64,000 nucleotides of DNA from Yamagishiella unicocca (lineage: Eukaryota; Chlorophyta; Chlorophyceae; Chlamydomonadales; Volvocaceae). Of this stretch, positions 33,955 to 45,930 are shown in pieces. The DNA lies in NCBI GenBank assembly GCA_003116995.1, contig BDSL01000103.1:124001-188000 (forward strand). Reading direction: 5' to 3'. The notes below the pieces were generated by a model, which worked only from the letters and a program-made list of their open reading frames with translations, did no database searches and was not told where the DNA came from. The stretch's first letter is position 1. Every line of letters begins with the position of its first letter. The translations under genes and the position numbers were made by a program.

Positions 33955-34773
33955 GGGTGGCGAGGCTGTCTCCATGTGTGCCTGTGTGTGTCTCCCCTGA
34001 GCAGAGGAGGAGGGGTGGTGCGGAGCAGTCGAGCCTTTACGTGACCATTGCAGTGATGGCCATGGAGGCAGTTCGGCGCGGGCGGGGTAGGCTGTTGTCC
34101 GGGCGGGCGGGTATATTGCACTGAGGCCGCCGGGCGCTGCTGCGGCAGCAGTGGTCGTGCAATCGGTGGAGTACATACGGTATGCTGGACAGGCTTGACC
34201 GGACTGGGCTGGAGCGCAAGACGAAATGTACACGATGTATCATTAGCTGACTGTTGTCGTCTTTTATCTGTTTTGGGTACCAGCTTGACACCTTCGACTG
34301 TGAGGACTTGTCTCAGACTCGGCGTAACCACGTGGGAGGTTGCTGGCAGACGGATGGGGATGCCGGGACGGGGGTCGGGCGCTTGTCCCGGCAAAGCTGG
34401 AGTTGGCGGCGGACCAGGAACTTGACAGCCAGGAGCAAGCAAGCGTAGTTGACTTAGTTGTGCAGCGGCGGCCGAACCTCAGCGGGTCGGATGGCTGGGG
34501 GTAAGGCGGCCTCCGCTGTGCGTCGCACTGATGGCCGGCGTCTCGACAAGGTGCCCACGATGTGTCCCTCAGTGAAGTGCAGTGCCACCACGGGTGCCCC
34601 CACACGTGCTCGCGCGTTGTAACAAGATGTCCCCGGCGGAGCTACTGGATCTGGATGTGTGAATTGAGGAGTAGAGGGAGGTCACGACGGCGCTGTTCGC
34701 CGCATCATGGCTATCTCGGCGGACGGGCTTCGCTGCGGCTGCTGCAGATGTGGCTGCTCGGCGGCGGCGGCAG
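33955..34773. other. Intergenic region between convergent SDE2 and PREY-like genes
   Basis: It should hold the two 3' UTRs. No further gene is recognisable. Confidence 0.5.
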
Positions 34774-35633
34774 CTAGGAGGCGGAGGGCGGCGCCAGCAC
34801 CTCACCCAGCAGGGGCACCAGCTGCGGCACGCCTCCAACCACCATATACGAGACGCCCACCTCGTCGGACACCAGCTTCTGCGTCGCGGCGTCGTACCTG
34901 TATGCTCAGCATTACGTAACGTCGTGGAGGGGAGGGGCAGAAACCCGAAGGTTGGTATAAAAGAAAATCTGAAGTATACCCGACTAGGAAACGTTTGGGA
35001 CACTCGTTTAGGACGTCGGGGGAGCCCGATAAGACTAGAAGATTACATGAGACGGGGGTGGTGGTGCGCGCCCCGTCATCCGTGTAGTCTTGGGGACACT
35101 CAGATGGCTGGGTATCCGGGTGCATCCATTTGCTAACGTGGCACTCTCATGGCGCAGTGCGAGCGTGTGCGAAGTTCGGGGAGCAGCGGCAGCCTGGGTT
35201 GACAGGGCATCTCGCCCAGCGTGCTAGGGCTGCCTACCTTAGCGGGCCTTTGGTCAGTGGGCACGCGATGAAGGGAAGCACGTCGGCGATGTCCTGCTGG
35301 ACAGAGACCCCTGCGGCCAGGTGGAGGACAGGAGGAGGGTAGGCGATGTAGCTCCAGTGCTTGAATCAGCGCAGCTTCTAGTTTACAAAGCTGCAAAGCA
35401 CGCGGGATGAACCAGGTATCGCTGAGACGCGCGTGACTGTTGCCTTGGCAGGCGGAACAGCGTCGCCAAACCGCGCTCATGGCACTGATCGCACCTGGTT
35501 TTGTAACCTCAGTGATGGCTGCAGTCGGTTGTTCGGTGCTGGTCGCTGCTGTAGAGAGTTGAGCTGCCATCCAGAGCCTCCCATGCGTCCCGCGCGCTGC
35601 CAGGTGATGGCTTGCAAGCCGCATCATTTTCAT
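34774..35633 (-). CDS. PREY-like (UPF0434/Trm112-fold) mitochondrial protein
   Basis: Three exons (35633-35495, 35310-35238, 34897-34774) join in phase to 111 residues. The C-terminal 60 or so residues match the UPF0434 family: LPFIACPLTKGPLRYDAATQ, then LVSDEVGVSYMVVGGVPQLV. Only one cysteine of the bacterial zinc site is visible (CPLT), as is common in PREY proteins. The first 45 residues are basic, with serine and alanine and no acidic residue until about residue 34, as expected for a mitochondrial presequence. Human PREY supports methyltransferases of coenzyme Q synthesis and complex I assembly, and a similar role is inferred here. The gene would be easy to miss because its exons are short. 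It is head-to-head with the selenocysteine lyase-like gene. Confidence 0.8.
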
Positions 35634-35808
35634 ACAATTACTTCCCCCTTACCTGCATGTAAAATGTATGCAGTCCGATATAGTGGAGCTCTTTATGTTC
35701 GTCCTTCGTCCTGTACGGCACTACCGAATTTTTAGAAATCTTTTTCTAGCATTTCTCTGCGACACAGCACTAACTTATTTACAATCATAATCAGTGGCTA
35801 AGCCCACC
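35634..35808. promoter_or_regulatory. Compact divergent promoter (PREY-like / selenocysteine lyase-like)
   Basis: Only 175 bases separate the two start codons. The interval is markedly AT-rich compared with the flanking exons, consistent with a bidirectional core promoter. Confidence 0.6.
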
Positions 35809-38800
35809 ATGCAGGCCGCGCGTGCGCTACTAGGGCCCTGCCGTGCTGGAGGCCTGGTTCCGACCGGCACAGCCGCAGCTGGGCAGTTCGCCGCGCGGTG
35901 CCTACATGCCGCGCCAGCAAGCAGTCCGGAGGACAGACGTCCGTCGATTGGCCTCGGGGTTGCCCTGCCGCACCTGACACGAACCGGCTGCATCTATCTG
36001 GACTACAATGCCACGACACCAATCTTCCCCGAGGTCAGTGTTCTTGGGCGCGGGACCGAAGATGGGCAGAAAGAGCTGGACCGGAGGGCGCTGGAGTACA
36101 TGCGGGCCACCGTGGGGGCCCATACACACCGACGATAAGGCCCACGGACGAACCGCTGAAACGGCAGTCCGTAAACACGTCCAGGGTGTCCACCATGTGG
36201 GAGGATAGTACAGTCCAAGGAGGGCCGTGTGCTAAATCATCGTTCATGCCGCGCTGTGCCCCGCCCTGCCATCTGTGGCGGGGCAACAGCGGTGCTCTTC
36301 CTTTGCTGCAGCGTTCCGCCGCCCAGCAGGGTACCCATCCCATACCCACACCGCCCGCATCCTCGCTTCCCCACACGCACCCACCCAAAGCGGTGCTCTT
36401 CCTCGAACCCACCCAATGTGCTGAGCCCTGCTTCTTCCGGTCGGTCCGTCTCTCCTGGCAGGTCGCCACTGAGATGGCGCCCTTCCTGTTCGAGCACTTC
36501 GGGTAAGCCAATCGTAAGGGAGGCGGGCGGGGGCCGAGAGGGGCCGCGTAGCAACCTTATGGGCGCTGCGTGTAGGGGCTGTGTGCTAGGCGAAGTTTCA
36601 GTCGGGGCCGTCAGGATGGAGGAGCCAACACTGGAGGTTAGGGCTGGTTTGGGGGCTCTAACTGTACGAGACGAAAGGCGGGAGGCTGGAAAGTGGAAAG
36701 GCAGGGTAACCAGGCCTGCCGGTGATGTTTTGCGAGTCGATAGGTCCCTGCTGGTGTCGTCTGATGTTCGATCGGATGCGTTTGACGGTCCGCATGTTTT
36801 GCTCCACTGCTGGCTGCCTGCAGGAACCCCAGCAGCGGCCACACGTACGGGAAGGCGGTGAGCACCAGCGCAATCGTACAACCAATTACTGTTCGGCCAA
36901 ATATTGTGCCCGTCACGCGCTGCTGCCTTGTACGGCGCCGTACAACGTGCCCGTTCCATGCGCATATGACCCCCCCGGTTCCCCACCTCGGCCCCGGCCA
37001 GAACCGCAGGCACATGCTTCGGCCTCCGTTAACAGCACCCCGAATTCGTCCAGCACGGCACAACCACCCGACACTATCCGCGGTGCCGACTCCCGATCCC
37101 TCCACGGCTGTTTAACCCCTGCACTCTGCGCCCTGTACTCCGCTACGTCCCCACATGCTTCCATCCCCAATTCCACCATCTCCGCCATGTTGGGCAGTGC
37201 AAGGCCGCTCTGGACACCGCCCGCAGGCAGGTGGCCGAGCTGGTGGGGGCCGCGGACTCGGCCGAGGTGCGGGAGGGAGGCAGGGGAAAGGCGGCACAGC
37301 GCCGGCCACGAAGCAGGTTGCTTGGATTCGAGCGGGCGGCAGGGCAGCCCACCACGCAGCATTACGCGTGGTTCCGATGATTTCGACAGTGAGGCACGGC
37401 ACCATTGCATGCACATCCTCATGTCCCTAGCGCTCGTCCAACCCGCCCATTGTACGACTCCACACTCCACGCGTAAGGGGAGCTAAGTTGTGAAGTACGC
37501 TACAGCAGTAGTTTAACGTTATTGAACTACTGCTTGCGGGGATCTAATATCCCTTTCGACCTACTTATTATTACGACTCCACGCAGCATCACGTCACGTC
37601 GTATCACAATGGACCGAACCCCACTTCAAACCCCCAAAGGTGCACTTCACCTCCTGCGGCACGGAGTCGGACAACTGGGCCATCTACGGCGCCGTGATGT
37701 CATGGAGACGGCAGCAACAGCAGCAGCTGGCGCCGGGCGACGGCGGCCGCAGCGACCCTGGGTCGGTGCCGCACGTGGTGGCGACTGCAGTGGAGCACCC
37801 CGCGGTCCTGGTGCACCTGCAGCACCTGCAGGACCAGGTGGGGCGAGGTAGAAGCGGGGATAGAGAAAACCTGGCGGACGGATGTAGGGATTGGAGGCAG
37901 TCTGTGGGTTGGGGCACGTAGGGATGCAGAGCGCGCGGGTCGGAGGTTGGTGTAGGCCCGACAATCGCGTTCTCCGGCGCCGACCCATCGCCCACATGCT
38001 GAGCTTCTTACCCTGCACTACACTCTCGCGACCTATTTCATTGTCATCACCCAGCGTGAGTGTGGTGGTATTCAGAATATCACCTGGCATGAGTGTGGTG
38101 GCATCCAGTTTGACGCGTGTGGTTGCCCGGGGGCTGTTGTTTACCACAGGGTTTGCTGACGTACACGGCTGTGCCTGTGGACGGCGAGGGGCTGGTCAAC
38201 CCAGATGACGTGGCATCCGCCGTACGACCCAACACGGTGCTCGTCACGGTGATGCACAGCAACAACGAGGTGGGCGCCGTGCAGCCCATCGCCCGGATCG
38301 CGGCGGCGGCGCGGCATGCGTACGACAGCGCCACTGCCTCCGCCTCCGCCGCTGCCGCCGGCGGCGGCCAGGGTGTCCAGGCGCAGGGTCGTCGAGTGGG
38401 GTTGCTGGTGCACAGCGACGCGGCGCAGAGCACCGGCAAGGTGGTGTTGGACGTGGAGGCGCTCGGGGTCGACGCATTGACACTTGTGGGACACAAGTTC
38501 GGGGCGCCCAAGGGCGTGGCGGCCCTCTACATCAGGTGAGCGCCTGGATCCATGGATCGGATCTTGTTGCGTTTGAATTTCGTAGATTGGGTTTGTTTGC
38601 GACAGAACTCTGCGGTGCGGTCGACTCCCTCCCCTGCTGAAACTTAGCGGCCTTTCCTATCTGCAGCCTTGTCCCTGGCGCGTGCGTTAAACCTTATCCT
38701 GCCCCTCGCTGCCCTCCTCCTCCCCGCAGGCGCGGCGTGCACCTGCCCAACTACTTTTACGGGGGTGGTCAGGAGGGCGGGCGGCGCGCGGGCACGGAGA

Positions 38801-40263
38801 ACGTCATGCAGGTGGGTTGGGGCCGCTGAGAAGCCAGGAGGGCGAGGAAGGTGCCTGAGCACAACGAATTGGACAAATGGCCCCACGCAGACCCTTGACT
38901 GTGGGCGGGAATGATGAAGAAACCCGGTTACACGACATAGGAGACGGAGGAGAAGCCGGCGGATAGTGGGCTTCGAGGGAGACCCGTGGGCGGCCCGGAT
39001 AGTGGGCGGGGAGGGGAAGGGTCTAGGTGCAAACCCACTGAACCCCCTAGCCAAGAGGAAGGCGATTGCCGAATTGGGTCAGGGTTTTCTGGGCTTGGGA
39101 TTGCGCTGATCGCTACTGGTAATGGTGCTGTAAAAATAAAACGCTGCGGCCCGCCTGCCGGCTGTCGCGGCCGGCCCCCATGATGGTGATGCCACGCAGG
39201 TTGTTGGTCTGGGCGCAGCGGCGGACATTGTCACGCGGGAGGGACCGCAGCTGCGGAGCCACATGGCGGACATGGCGGAGCGGCTGCTGCGGGCAGTGCG
39301 GGCGGGGGTGCGGCAGGAGGACCAGGTGAGGGAGAGGGTGGGTTTGGGGCCAGAGGACGGATGGTGGTTGGTTGTTTAACGGTGGAGCCCTGATGAGGGT
39401 CGGCAAGGTGCCGCCGACGGCGTGAAGGCTGTCCGCAGGAAGAACGTTTAAGTCCTTAAGGAAACGAAGGGAAGCGAATGGAGTGGGGGATTTTGGACTG
39501 ACGGCTTAGGGTTTAGGGGCCGAGAAGGGCTCACCTCCTCATTGGCCCGTTGTGACATGTTTCCCCGTGAATCCCGCCCTCTCCCTCACCCCCCTCCTCC
39601 CGCTTACACCAGAGCAAGCTGCGGCTCAATGGTCCCAGCGACTCCGCTCAGCGCCTGCCCAACACCCTCAGCCTCAGCATCCGAGGCCTCAACTCGTCTC
39701 TGGCGCTGCAGCGGCTGTCGGCGCAGCTGGCTGCATCCGCAGGCGCGGCCTGCCACTCCGCCGACGGGGCGTCCGTCTCGGCAGTGCTCAAGGCGATGAA
39801 GGTGGGTCGGAGTTCCAGGGGTCGTGGCGTTATGTCACGCATGATAAAGCACGCAGGAGGGACAGTCTTCGAAGCTTGTCAGCTTACGGGAGGGGCTGAA
39901 GCCAAGGCCGCGCGCGCTCAGCTGTACAGCAATACCGAACGGCAAGCGTCGATCAATCCTCGCAGCACTAGCACCTGTTGAGCGAATTTCATCCAGCCTA
40001 GCTGTAAGCTGAGCGATTGCGCCCTGTCCTTGAGCTTAATGGTGAACTGTCGCTTCGCTACATGCCCCGAACCCAGTTTCCACCTGCTCCTTGCTCCCCT
40101 TCTGCTCACCGCCACCGCCCCCATGGACGCTGCGCAGGTCCCGGTGGAGTTCGCAGCGGGCACGCTCCGGCTGTCCACTGGGCGGCACACCACCCCGGAC
40201 GAGGTCGACCGTGCGGCGCAGCTGATTGTCCAGGAGGCACAGCGGCAGGGCGTGCTGGGCTGA
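35809..40263 (+). CDS. SCLY: Selenocysteine lyase / cysteine desulfurase-like PLP enzyme
   Basis: Ten exons (35809-36033, 36462-36502, 36824-36857, 37198-37266, 37640-37837, 38150-38535, 38730-38811, 39200-39325, 39613-39801, 40138-40263) join in phase to 491 residues. Class V aminotransferase landmarks are [53 protein letters not shown] and [10 protein letters not shown] (pyridoxal-phosphate lysine near 305). The catalytic cysteine loop reads GAACHS (cysteine near 434), as in mammalian selenocysteine lyase, rather than the SGSACSS of NFS1/IscS. It would release selenium or sulfur from Sec/Cys. Green algae make selenoproteins, so Sec recycling is plausible. The 60 N-terminal residues look like an organelle-targeting peptide. 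An alanine/glycine-rich insertion near residues 250-270 is unusual. The start ATG at 35809 is preferred as the first in frame after AT-rich sequence. Confidence 0.87.
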
Positions 40264-41244
40264 CTGGGTCGTGCAGCAGGCGTTGCGATTTGCGAGAGGC
40301 AGTTCGACCCCTGGTATGCTGCCAGCTGAGACAGTCCGGTCCGCCCTGGTCCGGTCGTGGTTTCGAGGGGAGACGAGGGGCACCTACCACAGCATCCTTA
40401 AGGCGCCCGTGGCACGCTGGATGCGATCTGTAGCTTTGGGAGCTGGGGGAAAGGCACGAGCTTTCTTTTAATCTATCGACGCGCCTTTTCCTGTCGCCAT
40501 CCCGCCTTTACGTGCCATTACCGTTCGCCAAGCCGTAGCGCAATAAGACAATTGACTGCAAAGAATTCCTCGTCAGTGCTCAGACAACAACGTCGAGTCG
40601 GATTGCGGCAACCAGCGACATGCTGTAGGCCCGTCGTTCCCGTCTAGCGGGATTCAAACATACCAAAGGCCCAATATGGCGTTACCATATGTCAAAACAT
40701 GGCTTCCTTAAGTCTGTTTTCCCCCACTGAAGGCTATGAGCCTATGAGACTTCAAGTCTATGGCACCACCAGACACAGCCGCGTGCACATATTGTTTGAT
40801 AATGCATAACAGGCATACACGAATAAATGCACTAGTCCTTATGGGCCAACTGGCCGGGGACTGCGAATCGCGGGCGCGTACGACGCCCAATTGCGAGATA
40901 GCGGCCATGGTCCCAGGGACGCTTTTCACAATGAGATTTCCCCAACGAACTGAGATGTACCTTCTGACGGTAGGATTGGCTCGGTGAATCTTTTTCTACG
41001 GAAGGGCGTCTACGCGCGATCACTTACAAATTTCTATGCTTCGGACGTCGTTCAGGCTGGATTATGGAGATAGGCAATTGAGCATCTTTTGAGTAGCGAG
41101 GTCAGGTGCCGGCGTGCAGCCAGTGCTGGGCGGGCGAATTCTCCTGACAACGGCCATACTTGCGGACCCAAGTCAGGAGCTCCAAGGCAGGCGGAAGATA
41201 GCTTTACATCCATGCCCACCTTTTCTCCAGACAATACAGTCATC
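40264..41244. other. Intergenic region upstream of NRAMP
   Basis: No gene was recognised. A TTTTCTCCAG at 41221-41230 could be the acceptor of a 5' UTR intron of the NRAMP gene. Confidence 0.45.
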
Positions 41245-44200
41245 ATGGCACATTACACGGCTGCTCCCTCAGCGCTGTCAGGCAGTGGTCGCCGCGAAAG
41301 CTTCAGCCTCGTCTTGTCAGATGCCGTCCCGCAGTCGCGCAACAGCAGCGCCGACGACCTCCAGCGCGCTAACACGGACACCACGCTCCAGCCCCTGCTG
41401 ATGGGGTTTAAGGACCGAGGCGACATGGCGTCTCTGCCAGAGAGCAACTCCACCCTCAGCTTCCCAAGCGAAGATGCGCCTTGGTACCGTAAGCTGTTTG
41501 CCTTCGCCGGGCTCGGTTTCCTAATCAGCGTGGGCTACATGGTGAGCATCCCCTTTCCCACGCCGCATCCTTCCCGTAGCACCCTCCTGCATTCGTTAGG
41601 GCATGAAACTCCGCGCCGGCTCCCCCCCCCTCTGCCGACACGCGCTACCCCGCAACGCTGCATCCCACCCCCTCCCCCGCTCAAACCCAGTTGCATGCAC
41701 CTCCTTTAGCTCCCCTGCGTCACTACTACCTCGATCTCTCACACCTCCCTCGCTCCCCCGGCTAGATTCTGCCCTCCGTTTCCTATGTCGTGTAACCGGG
41801 CCTACACGCCAACCCCCTCGCCGCCGCATCTGCTTGATCCCAGTGAGCCCTCACCACCGCATCCTGCGGCCTCCCCCCCCGTCGCTTAGCCGCTGAAGGT
41901 CGACATACGACCTCCGTCTTTTTCTCACCCAAGTTCTCCAGCATGCATCTCAAAACGTCTGTCCTGAACGGTTTTCTCGCATCCACGGGTCTTCCTCGAA
42001 ACCCCCGTCTCTCCCGCGTTCTGCCCTTCAGGACCCAGGCAACTGGGCGACCGACCTGGCTGCCGGCTCCTCCTTCGGCTACACGCTGCTGTTCGTGGTG
42101 CTGGTGTCCTCGCTATGCGCCATGTTCCTGCAGTACCTGTCGCTGAAGCTGGGGGTGACCTCAGACCGGGACCTGGCGCAGGTACTAGGGGCACTACGGA
42201 TGGGAAGGAAGAAGGGGAGGGAACATGAGGGGGGACGAGTGAGAAGGGGCGAATGAGAAGGGGCGAGTGAGAAGGGCCGAGTGAGAAGGGCCGAGTGAGG
42301 GACGTCGGCAGCGGAGCAGGATGGGGACGGGAAGGGCACGAGGTGCAAGGCGGGCAGGTAGGCAGGGGGATTGTGGAGAGCGAGACAGTGAGGTGAGGGA
42401 GAGGGAGTCTGGGGGGGTGGTTGTAGAGGGCAGGTGCAGGGGTAGAGGGCAGGTGCAGGGGTAGAGGGCAGGTGCAGGGATTCGGCGGGGGTTGGTCTCA
42501 AGGGGCGGGGAAACAGCAAACGCACGTCGGGGGCAGCGCAGGGCGGGGCAGGGGACGTTGCCGTTGCACCTCCAACCGCACAACGGCACCGCACTGATCG
42601 GACGGTATTGCTCTTCACATCAAACGCCGGCGCCAGCGCCCTCCAGCTCACCCCCTTCCCCTCCACCCTTCCCCCTCCCGGACCCCCCGCCCTCCTCCCT
42701 GCCCTCCCCCCCAGGCCTGCCGCGACGCCTACCATCCGCACGTCAACAAGGTGCTGTGGGTGGTGGCCGAGCTGGCCATCGCCGCCACCGACCTAGCTGA
42801 GGTGGTTGGCTGCGCCATCGCCTTCAACCTGCTACTGGGCATCCCGCTGTGGGCGGGTGTGCTCATCACGGCGGTGGACGTGCTCATCATGATGGTGGTG
42901 GAGGTCAAGAGCTTCAGGGCGCTGGAGGTGCTGGTGGGGATTCTCACGGCGGTCATTGCGGTGAGCAGGGGCTTGGGGGCGGGGGCGGGAGGGCTGGTGG
43001 GGGAGCCGAAGGCGGGGGAAGGGGAGGAAGCTTGTGGGTCGACGCGCGTGTAAGGCGGGGGGAGCGGGATGGGGCAGGGCGGCGGGGTGCGTGTATGTGT
43101 TGTGCTCCTGCAGGATTTAGGCACTACTGGATGTGTTGCCGTGGTATTAGGGCAGCAGGGCCCCCCCGCTTCATCCCCAGCCGGCAACATACACATGCAT
43201 GTTCTGGCTGCCTCTGACCCACTTCCCCCATTGGCCCCCCCCTCGTCCCCTCGTCCTCCAACACCCAGTCCTGCTTCCTGTACGAGATGGTCAAGTCCAA
43301 GCCCAACATGGCCAAGGTGCGCCCGCGGGGGCAGCTGAACGGTGGCGGGGGCGCGGGTTTCGACACTGCCGGCGGCGGCGCGGTTGCGGCCTTTTGCCCT
43401 GTGTCGTGCTTAGATAATCACCTCGCGCCGCCAAAGCGGTATGGTGTCCTCAATTACCAAGGTTGCTGCAAGGGGGGGAGCGGGCAGCGGCCCGGAGAGC
43501 GGGCGCTCTCGGTACCGACGTTGTGTTGCCTGGAGGTGGTTCCTGGTTCCGGAGCCTGGAGGTGGTTCCTGGTTCCGGAGCTTGGTGGTGGTTTCTGGTT
43601 CCGGAGCCTGGGGGTGGTTTTTGGTTCCCGAGCCTGGACCGCCTCGCCCGCCTCCTCTCCCCCGCGACTGTACTCACCGCCGCCCTCCCCTCCCTCCCCT
43701 CCCTCCTTGTATCGTGCCTCAGGTGATGCAAGGCTACCTGCCCAGCGGCTCCATCGTCACCAACCGCGAGATGCTCTACCTCGCCACAGGCATCCTGGGC
43801 GCCACCGTCATGCCGCACAACCTCTACCTGCACTCCTCCGTCATCCAAACCCGCGCCTACCCGCGCACCACCTCGGGCCGCCGCCTGGCGGTCCGCCTGG
43901 GCGCAATCGACTCCACCTTCTCCCTCTTCATCGCCTTCCTCATTAACTCCGCCATCCTCATCGTCGCCGCCGCCGCATTCCACTACGGCAACCCGCCCCG
44001 CACCGACGTCGCCGACATCGCCGACGCGTATGAGCTGTTAGCCTCCTCGCTGGGCGCCAAGGCTGCCTCGGTGCTGTTTGGCGTGGCGCTGCTGGCCGCA
44101 GGCCAGAACAGCACCATCACCGGGACGTTGAGCGGCCAGATCGTGATGGAGGGCTTCCTCAGCATCAAGCTCAGGCCGTGGCTGCGACGACTCATCACGC

Positions 44201-45711
44201 GAGGCACCGCAATCATCCCGGCCGCCACCGTGGCGGCGATCATGGGCCGGGAGGGCGTCTCCAAGCTGTTGGTGCTGTCGCAGGTGGACGGGTTCGAACA
44301 GGGGATGTTGGTGGGCTTTGTAGCGCACGCGCGGCTTCGGAAGCAACGTCGTGTTCATCTCGGGTTCACCTCTTTGGCCTGTGTTGGATGGGCAAAGGGC
44401 GAGTAGGCGGATGTTTGCGATGTAACGGCTGCAGAGGCTGCTGCTGCGGCCACCCTCGCGCAGCCACGGACCAGCGCCTGTGAGCTCGTAGCTGCCGGCT
44501 GATTTTATCCCGGCAAACTGACCTCACCCCCACTCCGCCCGTCGCCCCACACACACCTCAACCCCACTCCGCCCGTCGCCCCACACACCGCACACCCCCA
44601 CACCGCACACCCCTCACCCCACCCGCTCACCCCTCAACCTCAACCCGCTCACCCCTCACCCTCAACCCGCTCACCCCTCACCCTCAACCCGCTCACCCCT
44701 CACCCTCGACCCGCTCACCCCTCAACCTCAACCCGCTCACCCCTCACCCCACCCGCTCACCCCTCACCCTCAACCCGCTCACCCCTCAACCTCAACCCGC
44801 TCACCCCTCAACCTCAACCCGCTCACCCCTCAACCTCAACCCGCTCACCCCTCACCCCACCCGCTCACCCCTCAACCTCAACCCGCTCACCCCTCACCCT
44901 CAACCCGCTCACCCCTCACCCTCAACCCGCTCACCCCTCACCCCACCCGCTCACCCCTCAACCTCAACCCGCTCACCCCTCAACCTCAACCCGCTCACCC
45001 CTCAACCTCAACCCGCTCACCCCTCAACCTCAACCCGCTCACCCCTCAACCTCAACCCGCTCACCCCTCACCCCACCCGCTCACCCCTCAACCTCAACCC
45101 GCTCACCCCTCACCCCACCCGCTCACCCTTCACCCTCAACCCGCTCACCCCTCACCCCACCCGCTCACCCCTCACCCTCAACCCGCTCACCCCTCACCCT
45201 CAACCCGCTCACCCCTCACCCTCAACCCGCTCACCCCTCACCCTCAACCCGCTCACCCTCACCCCCCTCACCCCTCACCCACCCGCTCACCCCTCACCCT
45301 CAACCCGCTCACCCCTCACCCCACCCGCTCACCCCTCAACCTCAACCCGCTCACCCCTCACCCCACCCGCTCACCCCTCACCCTCAACCCGCTCACCCCT
45401 CACCCCACCCGCTCACCCCTCACCCTCAACCCGCTCACCCCTCACCCCACCCGCTCACCCTTCACCCTCAACCCGCTCACCCCTCACCTTACCCGCTCAC
45501 CCCGGCGCAGGTGATCCTCTCCCTGACGCTGCCCTTCGCCGTCTTCCCGCTCGTCCACTTCACCTCCTCCACCCGCTACCTGGGCAAGCACGCGAACAGC
45601 TGGTACGTGTCCGCCGTGGCGTGGCTGCTCTTCGTCTTCATCACCGGCCTCAATATCAACCTCATCGTGCAGTCGGCCATCTCCGGCAGCTTCGGCGACC
45701 TGGGACACTGA
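41245..45711 (+). CDS. NRAMP: NRAMP-family divalent metal transporter
   Basis: Six exons (41245-41541, 42032-42181, 42715-42960, 43269-43316, 43723-44283, 45511-45711) join in phase to 500 residues. The TM1 metal-binding motif DPGNW starts at residue 100, at the exon 1/2 join, and the TM6 signature [15 protein letters not shown] lies near residue 277. About 11 hydrophobic segments are visible. The sequence resembles MntH/plant NRAMPs, which move manganese, iron and related ions with protons. The N-terminal 75 residues are hydrophilic and presumably cytosolic. The ATG at 41245 has a better context (A at -3, G at +4) than one at 41212 in the same frame. Intron 5 is 1.2 kb of minisatellite. TGTAA lies 215 bases after the stop. 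Confidence 0.92.
41884..42005 (-). repeat. Intronic repeat family copy, near full length (NRAMP intron 1)
   Basis: All blocks are present, from GCCGCTGAAGGTCGACATAC through AGCATGCATCTCAAAACGTC to CCACGGGTCTTCCTCGAAAC. It ends 26 bases before the exon 2 acceptor. Confidence 0.88.
42421..42481 (+). repeat. 19-bp minisatellite (NRAMP intron 2)
   Basis: Three copies of GTAGAGGGCAGGTGCAGGG. A second 15-base array based on GAGTGAGAAGGGCGA lies at about 42237-42300. Confidence 0.9.
43535..43640 (+). repeat. 24-bp minisatellite (NRAMP intron 4)
   Basis: About four imperfect copies of GGTGGTTCCTGGTTCCGGAG-type units, upstream of exon 5. Confidence 0.85.
44525..45500 (+). repeat. Large minisatellite filling NRAMP intron 5
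   Basis: About 0.9 kb of units close to CTCACCCCTCACCCTCAACC with variants (CTCAACCTCAACC, CTCACCCCACC). The array runs to within 15 bases of the exon 6 acceptor and makes up most of the intron. Confidence 0.95.
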
Positions 45712-45925
45712 GCCCGTGTCCGGAGGGCTGGCTGGGCGCCGGCCGAGTCCTGCCGAGCGCAGGTCCTGAGAGCTGGCTCCGCGCCGGCTGATTTCCCCCC
45801 TAAGCGCATGAAGCTCAAGAGGCAGTGCCGGCAGCGGGTTTACCAGGAGGGAGGTGTTGCCCTTTCGTTGCTTTCGTGCGGCTGGGAGGTCATCACTGGG
45901 ACAGAACCACGGGGTGGCGTTTTAT

Positions 45926-45930
45926 TGTAA
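45926..45930 (+). terminator. Poly(A) signal TGTAA of the NRAMP gene
   Basis: TGTAA is the usual volvocine poly(A) signal. It lies 215 bases after the stop codon in the sense orientation. Confidence 0.6.

Noticed and set aside
34569..35003. A 144-codon minus-strand frame over the PREY-like exon
   Set aside because: It is an out-of-frame shadow. The frame encoding YDAATQKLVSDEVGVSYMVV is the conserved one.
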